Made by a program: the position numbers and the translations under genes. DNA of 64,000 nt from Sandaracinus sp. (GTDB taxonomy: Bacteria > Myxococcota_A > Polyangia > Polyangiales > Houyiibacteriaceae): positions 12,549-76,548 of the forward strand of contig JACKEH010000015.1 of assembly GCA_020633125.1 (NCBI GenBank). The letters run 5' to 3'. Of the stretch, positions 1 through 10,900 are shown one piece after another (the stretch's first letter is position 1; each line of letters starts with the position of its first letter). Below the pieces are notes generated by a model. That model was given only the letters and a program-made list of their open reading frames with translations, was not told the DNA's origin and did not search any database.

Positions 1-550
1 CGAACGCGCGTGGCTTTGCGAGCGCCACCGGGTCCTCGTCGAGCGAGATCGTCACCGAGCCCAACACCTCGAGGCGGTGCGTGAAGGCGAAGCCCGCTTC
101 GAAGTCGAGGAAAGGCTCGCCGGCGCGTGCGCAGAAGGTCTGATCGTCGGGCACGTCGGTCGGCTCGCAGAGCGGTCCGTCGGCGTATTTGATCGCGATG
201 AGGTAGGGCATGCCGAAGGCGATGCGGAGCACGCCCATGCGCTCGTGGTCGCGATCGTCGAGCGCGAAGCGAGGCTCCATCTCCTCGTCGTAGACGCTGA
301 CGCCGCCCATGCGTCGGGCCGCGCGGCGCTCGTCGTCTTCGGAGGGGCGGGCGTCGCCGGGCTCCTCGTCGGACGAGTCGTTCGGCGCGGTCTCGACGTC
401 GGTCGTGGCGACCTCGGGGGGCGTCGCTTCGTCCGAGGCGTCCGCGGCCTCGCCTTCGACCTCGGTGACTTGGTCTTCGCTCTGCGCGAGCGCCCCCGTC
501 GAGGTCCCCAACGCTCCGAGCAGCACGATGCGAATCCAAACGCGCGCCAT
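1..550 (-). CDS. Secreted outer-membrane-like protein, 3' part missing
   Basis: The gene reads off the left edge, so only the first 183 residues are visible. It starts with ATG at 550 and has a clear Sec signal peptide (residues 1 to about 23, positive MARVWIR then a hydrophobic run ending in ALAQ). Residues 24-75 are a low-complexity acidic linker rich in D, E, A, T and P. From about residue 85 the sequence becomes ordered, with alternating hydrophobic segments that could be the first strands of a barrel; the stretch FEAGFAFTHRLEV resembles beta-barrel strands. I do not recognise a family. Periplasmic or outer membrane location is inferred from the signal peptide. No strong ribosome binding site is visible before the ATG. 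Confidence 0.7.
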   Translation of the reverse strand, partial: MARVWIRIVLLGALGTSTGALAQSEDQVTEVEGEAADASDEATPPEVATTDVETAPNDSSDEEPGDARPSEDDERRAARRMGGVSVYDEEMEPRFALDDRDHERMGVLRIAFGMPYLIAIKYADGPLCEPTDVPDDQTFCARAGEPFLDFEAGFAFTHRLEVLGSVTISLDEDPVALAKPRAF

Positions 551-615
551 CTCCCGCCTCCGCGCGCATCCGAGCACTTGGGTGCGGACGCGTCAACGAC
601 GCTCGGCGCACGTGC

Positions 616-1530
616 TCAGCTCGCGAGGCTGCGAACGCCCGCCTGATGCACCTTGCCCGGCAGCTCGCGGCCCACGACGGCCTCGGCGACTTGCCCCGCC
701 TGCCACAGCTTCTCGAGATCGATCCCGGTCTCGATGCCCATGCCGTGCAGCGTGTAGACGAGGTCTTCGGTGGCGAGGTTGCCCGCCGCGCCGGGCGCGT
801 AGGGGCAACCGCCCAAGCCGGCGACCGCCGCATCGTACGTGGTGATGCCGGCCTCGAGGCCGACGAGCACGTTTGCGAGCGCGGTGCCGCGGGTGTCGTG
901 CAGGTGAAGCGCGATCTTCTCCGACGCGATGTTCGCGAGGAAGAGATCGAGGATGCGGCCGGTCTGCACCGGGGTGCCCACGCCGATCGTGTCGCCGAGC
1001 GAGACCTGGTAGCAGCCTGCGTCGAGCAACTGTTGTGCGATCGCGAGCCCACGCGCCGGGTCGACGTCACCCTCGTACGGGCAACCCCAGAGCGTCGACA
1101 CGTAGCCACGCACCCGAAGGCCGGCCGCGACGCCGGGGCCGATCACCTTCTCGAAGGCGGCCAGGGTCTGCGCGACCGTCTTGTTCACGTTCTTGCGGTT
1201 GTGCGTCTCGGACGCGCTGATGAAGACCGCGACCTCCTGGACACCGGCTTCGATCGCGCGCTCGAGCCCTCGCGCGTTCGGCACCAGCGCGGAGTAGGTC
1301 ACGCCCTCGCGTCGCTCCAACATGCGGCAGACCTCGGTGCCGTCCGCCATCTGCGGCACCCAGCGCGGCGAGACGAAGCTGGTGGCCTCGATGCGGCGAA
1401 GCCCGGCATCCGCGAGCGCTTCGATCAAGCGGACCTTCGCGTGGGTCGCGACCTGCGCCGACTCGTTCTGCAGTCCGTCGCGCGGAGAGACCTCGTAGAC
1501 CGAGACGCGCGAGGGGAGGTTGGTGAGCAT
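616..1530 (-). CDS. mvaB: Hydroxymethylglutaryl-CoA lyase
   Basis: The protein cleaves 3-hydroxy-3-methylglutaryl-CoA to acetyl-CoA and acetoacetate, the last step of leucine and ketone-body catabolism. It has the DRE-TIM metallolyase fold: the N-terminal SPRDGLQNE motif (metal and substrate site), HLHDTRG in the middle and the family signature GLGGCPYAPGAAGN with the active-site cysteine near residue 250. I chose the ATG at 1530 (304 residues, the normal length) over an upstream in-frame ATG at 1566, because the extra twelve residues are Pro/Ser-rich and not conserved in the family. It is a cytoplasmic, apparently single-gene unit; no other leucine-degradation genes are in view. Confidence 0.93.
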   Translation of the reverse strand: MLTNLPSRVSVYEVSPRDGLQNESAQVATHAKVRLIEALADAGLRRIEATSFVSPRWVPQMADGTEVCRMLERREGVTYSALVPNARGLERAIEAGVQEVAVFISASETHNRKNVNKTVAQTLAAFEKVIGPGVAAGLRVRGYVSTLWGCPYEGDVDPARGLAIAQQLLDAGCYQVSLGDTIGVGTPVQTGRILDLFLANIASEKIALHLHDTRGTALANVLVGLEAGITTYDAAVAGLGGCPYAPGAAGNLATEDLVYTLHGMGIETGIDLEKLWQAGQVAEAVVGRELPGKVHQAGVRSLAS

Positions 1531-1979
1531 GGGCGGACTTTGGGGAGGGGACCTCCCGGGCGTCAACCGCGTTGCTCACGGTTCGGGGACGGCTCGCGAC
1601 GACTCGGGAGGCCGAGGGCACCGCTCGGTCGTTTCGACGGGGTGTCTGCCGACCACGTGGCGGGCTCGGCGACCACGAACCCTCGTTGGCCGGCGACCTC
1701 CTGGTGACGACTCGCCCGTGTCCTCGGGAGTGGACCGCGCCTCTCGCTTTCGGGTTCGAGTTGCCTCGGGACTACCGAAGACCCTGGCGAGCGAAAACAT
1801 GCCTTGATGCGGCGCGCGAGGCGCCTGTACCATCGGCCCCGTTTCCTTCGAAGTGAGCTTTCCTTCGAGAATTCCTACGGTTTTGGGTGGTCTACCCCTC
1901 CGCGCGAACGGCGACCGAGGGGGCCCATCCGACACGCGATGGCCCCCTCTCGGGGCGTGCGAAAGAGCGGGGAGTGCCG
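1531..1979. other. Divergent intergenic region, no gene seen
   Basis: This 449-bp stretch separates the HMG-CoA lyase gene (leftward) from the giant TPR gene (rightward) and must contain both promoters. I see no convincing -35/-10 pair, no sigma-54 site and no recognisable RNA. Short open frames here have no ribosome binding site and look non-coding. Confidence 0.5.
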
Positions 1980-4900
1980 ATGGCGTCGCTGACGGTGTCG
2001 AGATACCTGGGGATGCTTCGAGACGATCCGGAGGATCACACGGCGGTGGAGGGCCTCCGTGAGGCCTTGGCGTCCGGAGATCCGGAGCGGATCGGCGAAC
2101 AGCCGGACCGGCTGATCGAGGTCGCGCGCCACGGTCACGAGCGGCGGGGCGAGCTGCAGGCGGTGGCGTGGCTCATCGAGGTCGAGCTCGAGGGAGGCGA
2201 CGCCGACCCACGTTTCCAAGCGGCGCTCTACCGTGAGCTCGGTCGGCTCGCGCACGAAGAGCTGCTCGACGACGCGAAGGCGCAAACGGCGTATCGCAAG
2301 GCGCACGAGCTGGACCCCTCGAACGAAGAGGTCGAGCTCGCGATCGAAGAGATGGAGCACGCCGCCGAGAAGTGGCGTGCGATCGCCGATCGTTTCCTCG
2401 AAGAAGCGAAGGACGCGAGCGACCCCGCGCTCAAGGCGTCGCTCGCTGCGCGCGCCGGGGGTTTGGTCTGGCAGTACCGGACGAAGGGCAAGAACAAGGA
2501 GGTCGACAAGATCTTCTCGCAGGCCCTCAAGGCGGATCCCTCGAGCGTGCGCGCGGCGCGCCTCTACTCGGTCACGCTCAAGGCGCGCTCGAAGTGGTCC
2601 GACGCGGCCAAGACGCTTCGCACGACGGCCGACGTCGCGCGCAACCGTGACGAGAAGCTCAACCTCTACGTGGAAGCCGCGCGGCTCTTCGCGACGAAAT
2701 GCGAGGACGAGGAGAACGCTTCCGCGTGCTTCGAGCGGGTGCTCGACCTCTCGCCGGGTCACGAAGGCGCGCTGCGTTTCCTCGTCGACTACTTCACGCG
2801 GCGCGAAGAGTGGGACCATCTCGTCGCGCTCTACGAGGACGCGCTGCGCTCGCGTCAGCGGCTCGAGAGTGAGCAGGGCATCCTGCTCCAACTCGGCATG
2901 GTGCATTGGCGGATTCGGGGTCACGCCGACGCCGCCGAGCCGTACTTCGCGCGTTTGCGCAAGATCGATCCCGCGCACCTCGGGATGCTCGACTTCTACC
3001 GCGCCTACCTGAACGCGAAGGCCGAAGGGGAGGGCGCGGAAGCCGAGGAGGCACGCTCGCGCCTGCTCACCGTGCTCTCGGACGCACTTCGTGGCGCCGA
3101 AGGCAGCACGAAGCTCGAGGTGGCGACGGAGCTCGCGCGTCTCGCGCAGACCTCGGACGCGACCGACCGCGCGATCGACGCGTGGAAGACGGTGCAGCGG
3201 CTCGATCCGGCCAACGCCGAAGCGGGGGGCGCGCTGCGTGAGCTCTACCGACGCGGCCAGAAGTGGAACGCGCTGGTCGAGACGATGCGCGCCGAGCTCG
3301 ACGCGTTGCCGCACAACGCCGACGACGCCGACGTGAAGAAGCGGCGCGTGAAGCTCCTCAAGGAGCTCATCACGATCTACCGCGACGAGCTGAAGCTCGA
3401 TGCGATGGCGGTCAGTACGTACAACCAGCTGCTCGAGGAGCAGCCGGAAGACGTCGGAGCGCTCTCGCAGCTCGCCGAGACCTACGAGTCGATGGGTCGC
3501 TGGAACGACCTCATCGGCGTGCTCGGCCGCATGGCGGACGCGACCGAGGACCAGACCGAGCAGGTCACGCTCCTGATGCGTGTCGCGCGTCTGTGGATCG
3601 ATCGTTTCGCGAACTACAACCAAGCGACGAAGCCGCTCGAGCAGGTCGTCGAGCTCGAGCCCGAGAACCGCGAGGCGCTCGGCGAGCTCAAGACCATCTA
3701 CACGAAGAAGCGAAGCTGGAAGCAGCTCTACGGCGTGCTCGAGAAGGAAGCGCGCCTCGCGAGCGATCCGGACGTGCGTTTCGAGAGCACGCTCGAGCTC
3801 GCCAAGCTCGCCGGCGAGCGGCTGCACCAACACGCCGACGCGATCACGCTCTGGAAGGAGCTGCTCGAGCAGAAGCCCGAGATCGAGGGCGGCCTCGACA
3901 CGCTCGAGAAGCTCTCGGAGCGCGAGAAGGATTGGGAGAGCCTCGCGTGGGCGCTCGAGCGTCGCGTCGGCGACACGACGGAGCCGAAGGACCGCATCAA
4001 GCTCCTTCAGAAGCTCGGCACCACCTACGGCGATCACCTCGATCAGCCCGCGAAGGCGGCGGAGGCGTGGAAGCGCATCCTCGAGCTCGACCCGAAGAAC
4101 GGGCGCGCGCTGCGCACGTTGCGTGATTCGTTTCTCCGCGCCCGCGACTGGGCGGGGCTCGAAGCGCTCTACGCGGAGTCGAACGATTGGGAAGGCCTCG
4201 TCGACGTGCTCGGCAACGCGGCGGAGCGCGCCGAGAGCCCCGAGGACACCAAGGAGCTCAGCTTCCGCGCGGCCTCGGTCTACGTCGAGAAGATCGGCAA
4301 CGCCGAGCGCGCGTTCCGCAACTACGAACGTGTTCTCTCCGTCGATCCGAAGAACGTCGACGCCGCCACCGCCTTGGTCCCGATCTACGAGGGTCAGGGC
4401 AAGTGGCCGCAGGTCGTCCGCATGAAGGAGATCCTCGTCGCCGCGATGGACGACGCGGAGCCGGCGGATCGCGTCGCGGCGTTGATGGAGCTGTCGTCGT
4501 TGACCGAGCGTCAGCTCGGCGACGAGCCGGCCGCGTTCACGTGGGCTCGTGGCGCGTATGCGCTGGCGCCGCGCGACGCGAAGGTCGGGGAGCGGCTCGA
4601 GGCCATGGCCGCGGCGACGGGCGCGTGGGCCGAGCTCTCGCGTTGTTACGAGGGACGTCTCGCGAACGACGACGTCGACCCCGAAGAAGCGACCACGCTT
4701 CGGCGTCGCCTCGCGGTGTTGGCCGCGGAGAAGCTCGAGCGACCCGAGACCGCGGCGACGCAGCTCGAAGCGGTGCTCGCGGAGCACCCGACGGACACGA
4801 CGGTGCGCGCGACGCTCGAGCGTATCTACGCGTCGCTCGATCGCCCGGACGACGTCTTGCGCTTGAAGCAACACGCGCTTCAGCACGCCACCGACGACGA

Positions 4901-7900
4901 GGCGCGGATCGACGCGTGGCACGCGCTCGCGGTCTTTCACGAGCAGCTCGAAGACACCGCGGCGGCGATCGAAGGCCACCAGGCCGCGCTCGCTCTCGAC
5001 GCCGACAACGAGCGCGCGCTCGAGTCGCTCGACCGGCTCCTGACCGGCGAGTCGCGCTGGAGCGATCTGGTCTCGGTGCTCGAACGTCGCCGCGAGCTCG
5101 CACCCGCCGAGCGCGCGAGCTTGACGCTGCGCCTGGCGGACCTGCGCCGCGAGAAGCTGAACGACGCGGCGGGCGCGCTCGCCGATTACGCCGAAGCCGT
5201 GGCGCTCGAGCCGACGAGCGATGGCGCACGCGTCGGGCTCGAAGCGCTCGCGGAAGCGGAAGGTGCGCCGACGATCGAGATCGGACGTCACCTCGAGCGC
5301 GCCTACGAAGCGACGGGTCGCCACGAGGCGCTCTACGGCGTGCTCACCGCGCGCCTCGAGCAGGTGAAGGACGACGACGAGCGGCGCGAGCTGCAGCTTC
5401 GCATCGCGGAGCTCGCGGGCACTGCGCTCGGTGACGCGGACGGCGCCTACGCGGCGCTCGAGAGCGCGTTCCTCGACCGCCCCGCCGACCCCGATCTGTG
5501 GGATCGGCTCGGTGCTGCGGCGGACGCGGCCGGCAAGCACGAGGCCCTGGCGGCCGCGTTCGCGACCGCGCTCGAAGCCGCGGAGCTCGACCAAGACACC
5601 ACGGCCTCGCTCTCGCGACGCATCGCCGAGGTCTACGACGTCGTCATCGGCGAGCCGGCGAAGTCGGAGCCCTTCCACAAGCGTGTCCTCGCGCACGACC
5701 CGCAGGACGAGCGTTCGTTCCTCGCGCTCAAGGAGCTCTACACGGAGCAGGAGCGCTGGGACGACCTTCAGGCGCTCTACCGCAACCGCATCGCGGAGAC
5801 GGTCGACGCCGAAGCCAAGCGCGAGCTCTTGCTGCAGGTCTGTTTCCTCTTCGAGGAGATCCTCGAAGACGTCCCGCTCGCGATTCGTGCGTACCAAGAG
5901 GTGGTCGAGCTCGATCCCGATCACGTCGCCTCGCGACGCGCGCTCGACCGGCTCTACCGCCGTGCGGGCCGTTTCCGCGATCTGGTCGCGTTGCTCCGTC
6001 AGGAGATCGATCGCGGGCTCGAGGCGGACGACGAGGTCGCGCGCCTGCTCGAGATCGGTGAGATTCACGAGCGCGAGCTGCAGGAGCCTTCGGTCGCGGT
6101 CGACCACTACGAGCAGGTGCTCGAGCGCGAGCCCTCCCACACCGGCGCGCAACGTGCGCTCGAACGGCTGCTCGAGGTGCCCGCGCAGCGTCAGCGCATC
6201 GCGGCGATTCTCGAGCCGATCTACGACGGGCAGGGTGCGTTCTCGGATCTCGCGCGCATCCTCCGCGTGCAGCTCGAGGACGTGACCGAGGTCGGTCCCC
6301 GGATGGGCCTCCTGCTCCGTCTGGCGTCGCTCGAAGAAGAGAAGCTGCGCAGTCCGGAGGGGGCGTTCTCCGCGCTCTCCGACGCCGTCGTCACCGACCC
6401 GTCCGACGCGAGCGTGCGCGAAGAGCTCGCCCGCGTGGCGACGATGCGAGGCGCCGACGCCGAGCGCGCCGAAGTGCTCGAACGCGCCATCGGTCGCGCG
6501 GAGAGCTCGCACCTTCAGGCGGAGCTGCTCTTCGAGGTCGCGAAGGTCTGGGACGATCGCGTCGGCGATCCCACCCGCGCCGAGAGCGCCTACCAACGTC
6601 TGATTCAGGCCGAGCCGGACAACCCCGACACCGTGCTCCCTGCGGCGCGTGCTCTCGAGCGCCTGCACCTCGGGCGCGAGGCCCACGCCGAGCTCGCGGA
6701 GGACTTCCGAATCCAAATTCGGCTCGAGCTCGACGCCGAGAAGCGCCGCGACCTGCTGGCGCGCCTCGCGACGTTGCTCGAAGACACGCTCGGCGACTCG
6801 GCGGCGGCGATCCACACGCACCGTCGACGTCTCGAAGAAGACCCGGCGGATCTCGACGCACTTCGATCGCTCGAGCGTCTCTACGAGAACGGCGAGGATT
6901 GGCAGCGCCTGATCGGCACCCTTCAGAGCCGGGATCAGGTCACCCTCGAAGAGGGCGAGCAACGCGCGATCGCGGCGCGCATCGCCGAGGTCTACGAGAC
7001 GAAGCTCGACGACGCCGAGAACGCGATCGTCGCCTACAACGACGCGCTCTCGCGCTTCGGGCCCGACGACGCGACGCTCGCGGCGCTCGCGCGTCTCTAC
7101 GAGAAGACCGAACGTTTCGACGACCTGCTCGAGATCCTCGAGATGAAGCTCGAGCGCGCGGAAGACGAGAGCTCGCGCGCCGATCTGCGCTTCCGCATGG
7201 GCGAGATCCTGCGGACCAAGACACGCGACGTGGAGCGCGCGGTCGACGCGTACGCGCAGGTGCTCGAGCACCAGCCGGGTCACGAGGGCGTGGTGAACGC
7301 GCTCGAAGAGATCGTCACCGATCCCGACGCGCCTCACCGCGTGGAGGCGGCGCGGGTGCTCGTTCCCCAGCTCGAAGGAGCGCAGCGTTGGGGCGACCTC
7401 ATCGCGGTCCTCGAGGTCGCGGCGGAGACCGACGACCCGACCGAGAAGCTTCGCGCCCTTCGTCGTGCGGCCGAGGTCGCAGAGCTCGGAGGCGAGAACC
7501 TCGGGCAAGCGTTCGAGCTTCAAGCGCGCGCGGTTCGCGTCGGCGTGACCGAGCCCGATTTGCCCTCGATGCTCGAAGACCTCGAGCGTTTCGCGGCCGC
7601 GTCGGGCAAGCACGCGGAGCACGCGGATCTGCTCGAGTCGGTCGCGCCCGAGGTCCTCGACGGCGACCAACAGATCGAGGCCTACGCGAAGGCGGCGTCC
7701 ATCGCGAGAGATCGACTCGAAGACGTCTCGCGTGCGCGCCGTCTCCTTCGTCGCATCCTCGAGCTCAAGCCCGACGACCGTGGCGCGCTCGACGCGCTCG
7801 AGTCGCTGCAGGTGCAGGCGGGCGACCACGGCGCGTTGCTCGAGACGGTGCGGCGAAAAGCGGAGCTCGCGTCCGATCCGAGCGAGCGCATCGCGTTGCT

Positions 7901-10900
7901 CGAGCGCCAGGCGAAGCTCTGCGAAGAGGACCTGCAAGACTCGGCCGGCGCGGTCGACGCCCTCGAGCAGATCCTCATGGAGGCTCCGAACCACGCGGCG
8001 TCCTACGCCTCGCTCGAGCGCATTCACGCGGCGGGCGAGAAGTGGAACGAGGTCGTGGCCGTACTGGAGCGAAAGCTCGACAACGGCGTGGGTCGCGCGG
8101 TCGAGGTTCGCCACGCGCTCGCCACGGTGCACCTCGAGCGTCTCTCCGACGCACGCGCGGCGCTCGACCAGCTCCGCGACGGCATCGGCGACGACCCCTC
8201 GCACCAGCCGACCGTCGATCTCCTCGAGAAGCTCCTCGAGCCGGAGGAGACCCGGCGCGATGCGGCGGAGATTCTCGAGCCGGTGTTCCTCTCGCGGATG
8301 GACTGGCAGAAGGTCCTCTCGACGCTCGAAGCCCGCATGGGCGTCACGGACGACGTCGAGGAGCGCAAGGTCATCCTCGGCAAGATCGGTGAGATCCTCG
8401 AAGACCAACGCGAGGACCTCGAAGGCGCGTTGCAAGTCTACGGGCGCCTCTTCGCGGAAGACCCGCGTGACCGCGCCTCGTGGGAGACGCTCGCGCGGCT
8501 CGCGCGGGCGGTCGACGGCCACCGGACGGTCGCGGAGTTCTATGCGGCGGCCGTGGAGAAGGAAGGCGTCGTCGACGAAGAGACGACGGAGCTCGCGCGC
8601 GTCGCTGCTCGCACCTTTTCGCAAACCGACGAGAGCGCCGTGCGCGCGGTCGATCTGTGGAAGCGCGTGCTCGAGCTCGAGGCGGCGGACCGCGAAGCCT
8701 TCGACGCGCTCGAGGCGCTCTATCGCCGGCTCGAGCAGCCGGACGCGTTGCTCGACCTCTACACGCGCCGTGTCGACGTCGCCGACAGCGACGAAGAGCG
8801 CGTGCTCCTCTTGCACCGCGCCGCCGAGCTTCAAGAGAGCGAAGCGGGCGACTCGGACGCCGCCATCGCGACCTACCGGCAGGCGCTCGAAGTAGACCCG
8901 AACGACCTCGGCGCCGCCGAGTCGCTCGACCGTCTGCTCTCGGGGGCGGAGCGTTGGGCCGACCTCGCCGATCACCTCCGCTTCCGCATCGACGGCGTCG
9001 CCGGAACTCCGGAAGAAGCGGACCTGAAGCTTCGCCTCGCGGACTTGCTCTCCACGCGGCTCGAAGACGTCACCGGCGCGATCGACCTGCTCGAAGAGAA
9101 CGTCCAATCGCGGCCGGATCACGCGGGTTCGGTGACCGCGCTCGAGAAGCTCGTGCTCTCGGCCGATCACCAGCTGCGTGTCACGCAGATTCTCGAGCCG
9201 CTCTACCGCGCCGCGGATCAGTGGAAGAAGCTGGTCGCCGTCCTCGAGGCCCAGGCGTCGCTCGCCGACGACGCGGCCGACAAGGCGCGGCTGCTGGGCG
9301 AAGTCGGCCGGCTCCACGAAGAGCGAGGCAACGACGTGGCGCTCGCGTTCGACGCGTGGTCGCGTGCGTTCGTGGTCGAGCCCCTCGACGACGAAGCGAA
9401 GGGCGAGGTCGACCGCCTCGCGGGTCTGCTGGGCGCGTGGGACGAGCACGTCGCCACGTACGAGCAGGCCATGGCGGCCACCGACGACGCGATGCGGGTC
9501 GGGCAGTTGCTAGGCGCCGTGGCGCGCGTGCACGACGAGAAGCGCGGCGACCCGCGCGCCGCCATCGAGACCTACGAGCGGCTCGTCAAACACGACTCGG
9601 AGGACCTCACGGCGCTCGACGCTCTCGAGGCCCTGCACACCATGGTCGCGGACTGGCACGGCCTGGTGAACGTGATCGACCGAAAGGTGGAGCGGGTCTT
9701 CGATCCGCAGGAGCGCGCCGAGCTGCTCCGTCGCGCGGCCTCGGTGCTCGAGGAGCTTCTCGGGGATCCGGCCGCCGCGATTCGCCTCTACGAGCGGGCG
9801 GCGCAGGAGGACGATCAGGATCCGATCGCGCTCGAGAGCCTCGACCGGCTCTACCTCGCAGCGTCGAACCACGAAGAGCTCGCGCGGGTGCTCGACCGGC
9901 GCATGGAGGTCGAGGAAGACGAGGAGTATCGCGTCGAGGTCGGGGTGCGGCTCGCGCAGTTGCTCGAGACGCAGCTCTCGCGCATCGACGACGCCATCGA
10001 CGCCTACCGTCGTCTGCTCGACATGCAGCCGGACCACACCGACGCGCTCTCGTCGCTCGGTCGCCTCTACGAGCGTCAGGCGATGTGGCCGGAGCTGCTC
10101 GAGAACCTCAAGCATCGGGCCGGTCTGGCCGAGCAGGTCGCCGATCGCGTCCAGCTCATCCACCGCGCGGGCGAGGTCACCGAGCGCGAGCTGGACGACG
10201 TGCCCGAGGCGCTTCTGCTCTTCGAGCAGGCGCTTCAGCTCGACGGCCGCCACGAAGCCTCGCTTCAGGCGCTGGTACGCATCAGCCGCCTCGAGGACTA
10301 CCGCCTGCAAACGGCCGAGGTGCTCGAGCCGCTGCTCCTCGTGCAAGAGCGTTGGGACTTGCTCGCCGACCTTCGTCTGGCCAAGGCCGAGGTCGCCAGC
10401 GATCCCTTCGACAAGAAGCGCGAGCTTCGTGCGTTGGCCGAGATTCGCGAGAACGGCCTGCACGATCCGAAGGCCGCGTTCGACGCGATGGCGCGTGCCT
10501 TCGCCGAAGATCCGGCCGACGAGGAAGTGGCCGAAGAGCTCGAGCGCCTCGCGGCGATGACCGAGAGCTACGGCCGCCTCGCCGACGAGCTCACGGCGCG
10601 TGCCGGTGCGGCGTTCGACCCGACGGTCGCGCGGTCGATCTTCATGCGGCTCGCGCGCATCGCCGAGGAGCGACTGAGCGATCGACCGCGCGCGATCGAC
10701 GCCTACCAGAAGGCGCTCGAACAGGTCGGCGACGACGAAGAGTTGCTCGCGATCCTCGACCGCCTCTACACCGACGCGAAGGCGTGGACCGACCTCGGCG
10801 GTGTGCTCGAACGGCGCGTGAACATGGCCGTCGATCCGACGGAACGTGCCGAGCTGCTCGTGCGCCTCGGTGAGCTTCGCGAGAAGGAGTTCGGTGACCT

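Noticed and set aside
1576..1935. Small minus-strand open frame between the HMG-CoA lyase and TPR genes
   Set aside because: Composition is Arg/Pro/Thr-rich, there is no ribosome binding site, and it overlaps the region that must contain the promoters.
1875..9449. A very long open frame (over 2500 codons) antisense to the giant TPR gene, and another at 9510-13901
   Set aside because: The sense frame encodes clear TPR repeats. High GC with a strong third-position bias suppresses stops in one antisense frame. The antisense translation is Arg/Glu/Val-rich without domains or a ribosome binding site; only the end of the second one (13468-14001) holds a true gene.
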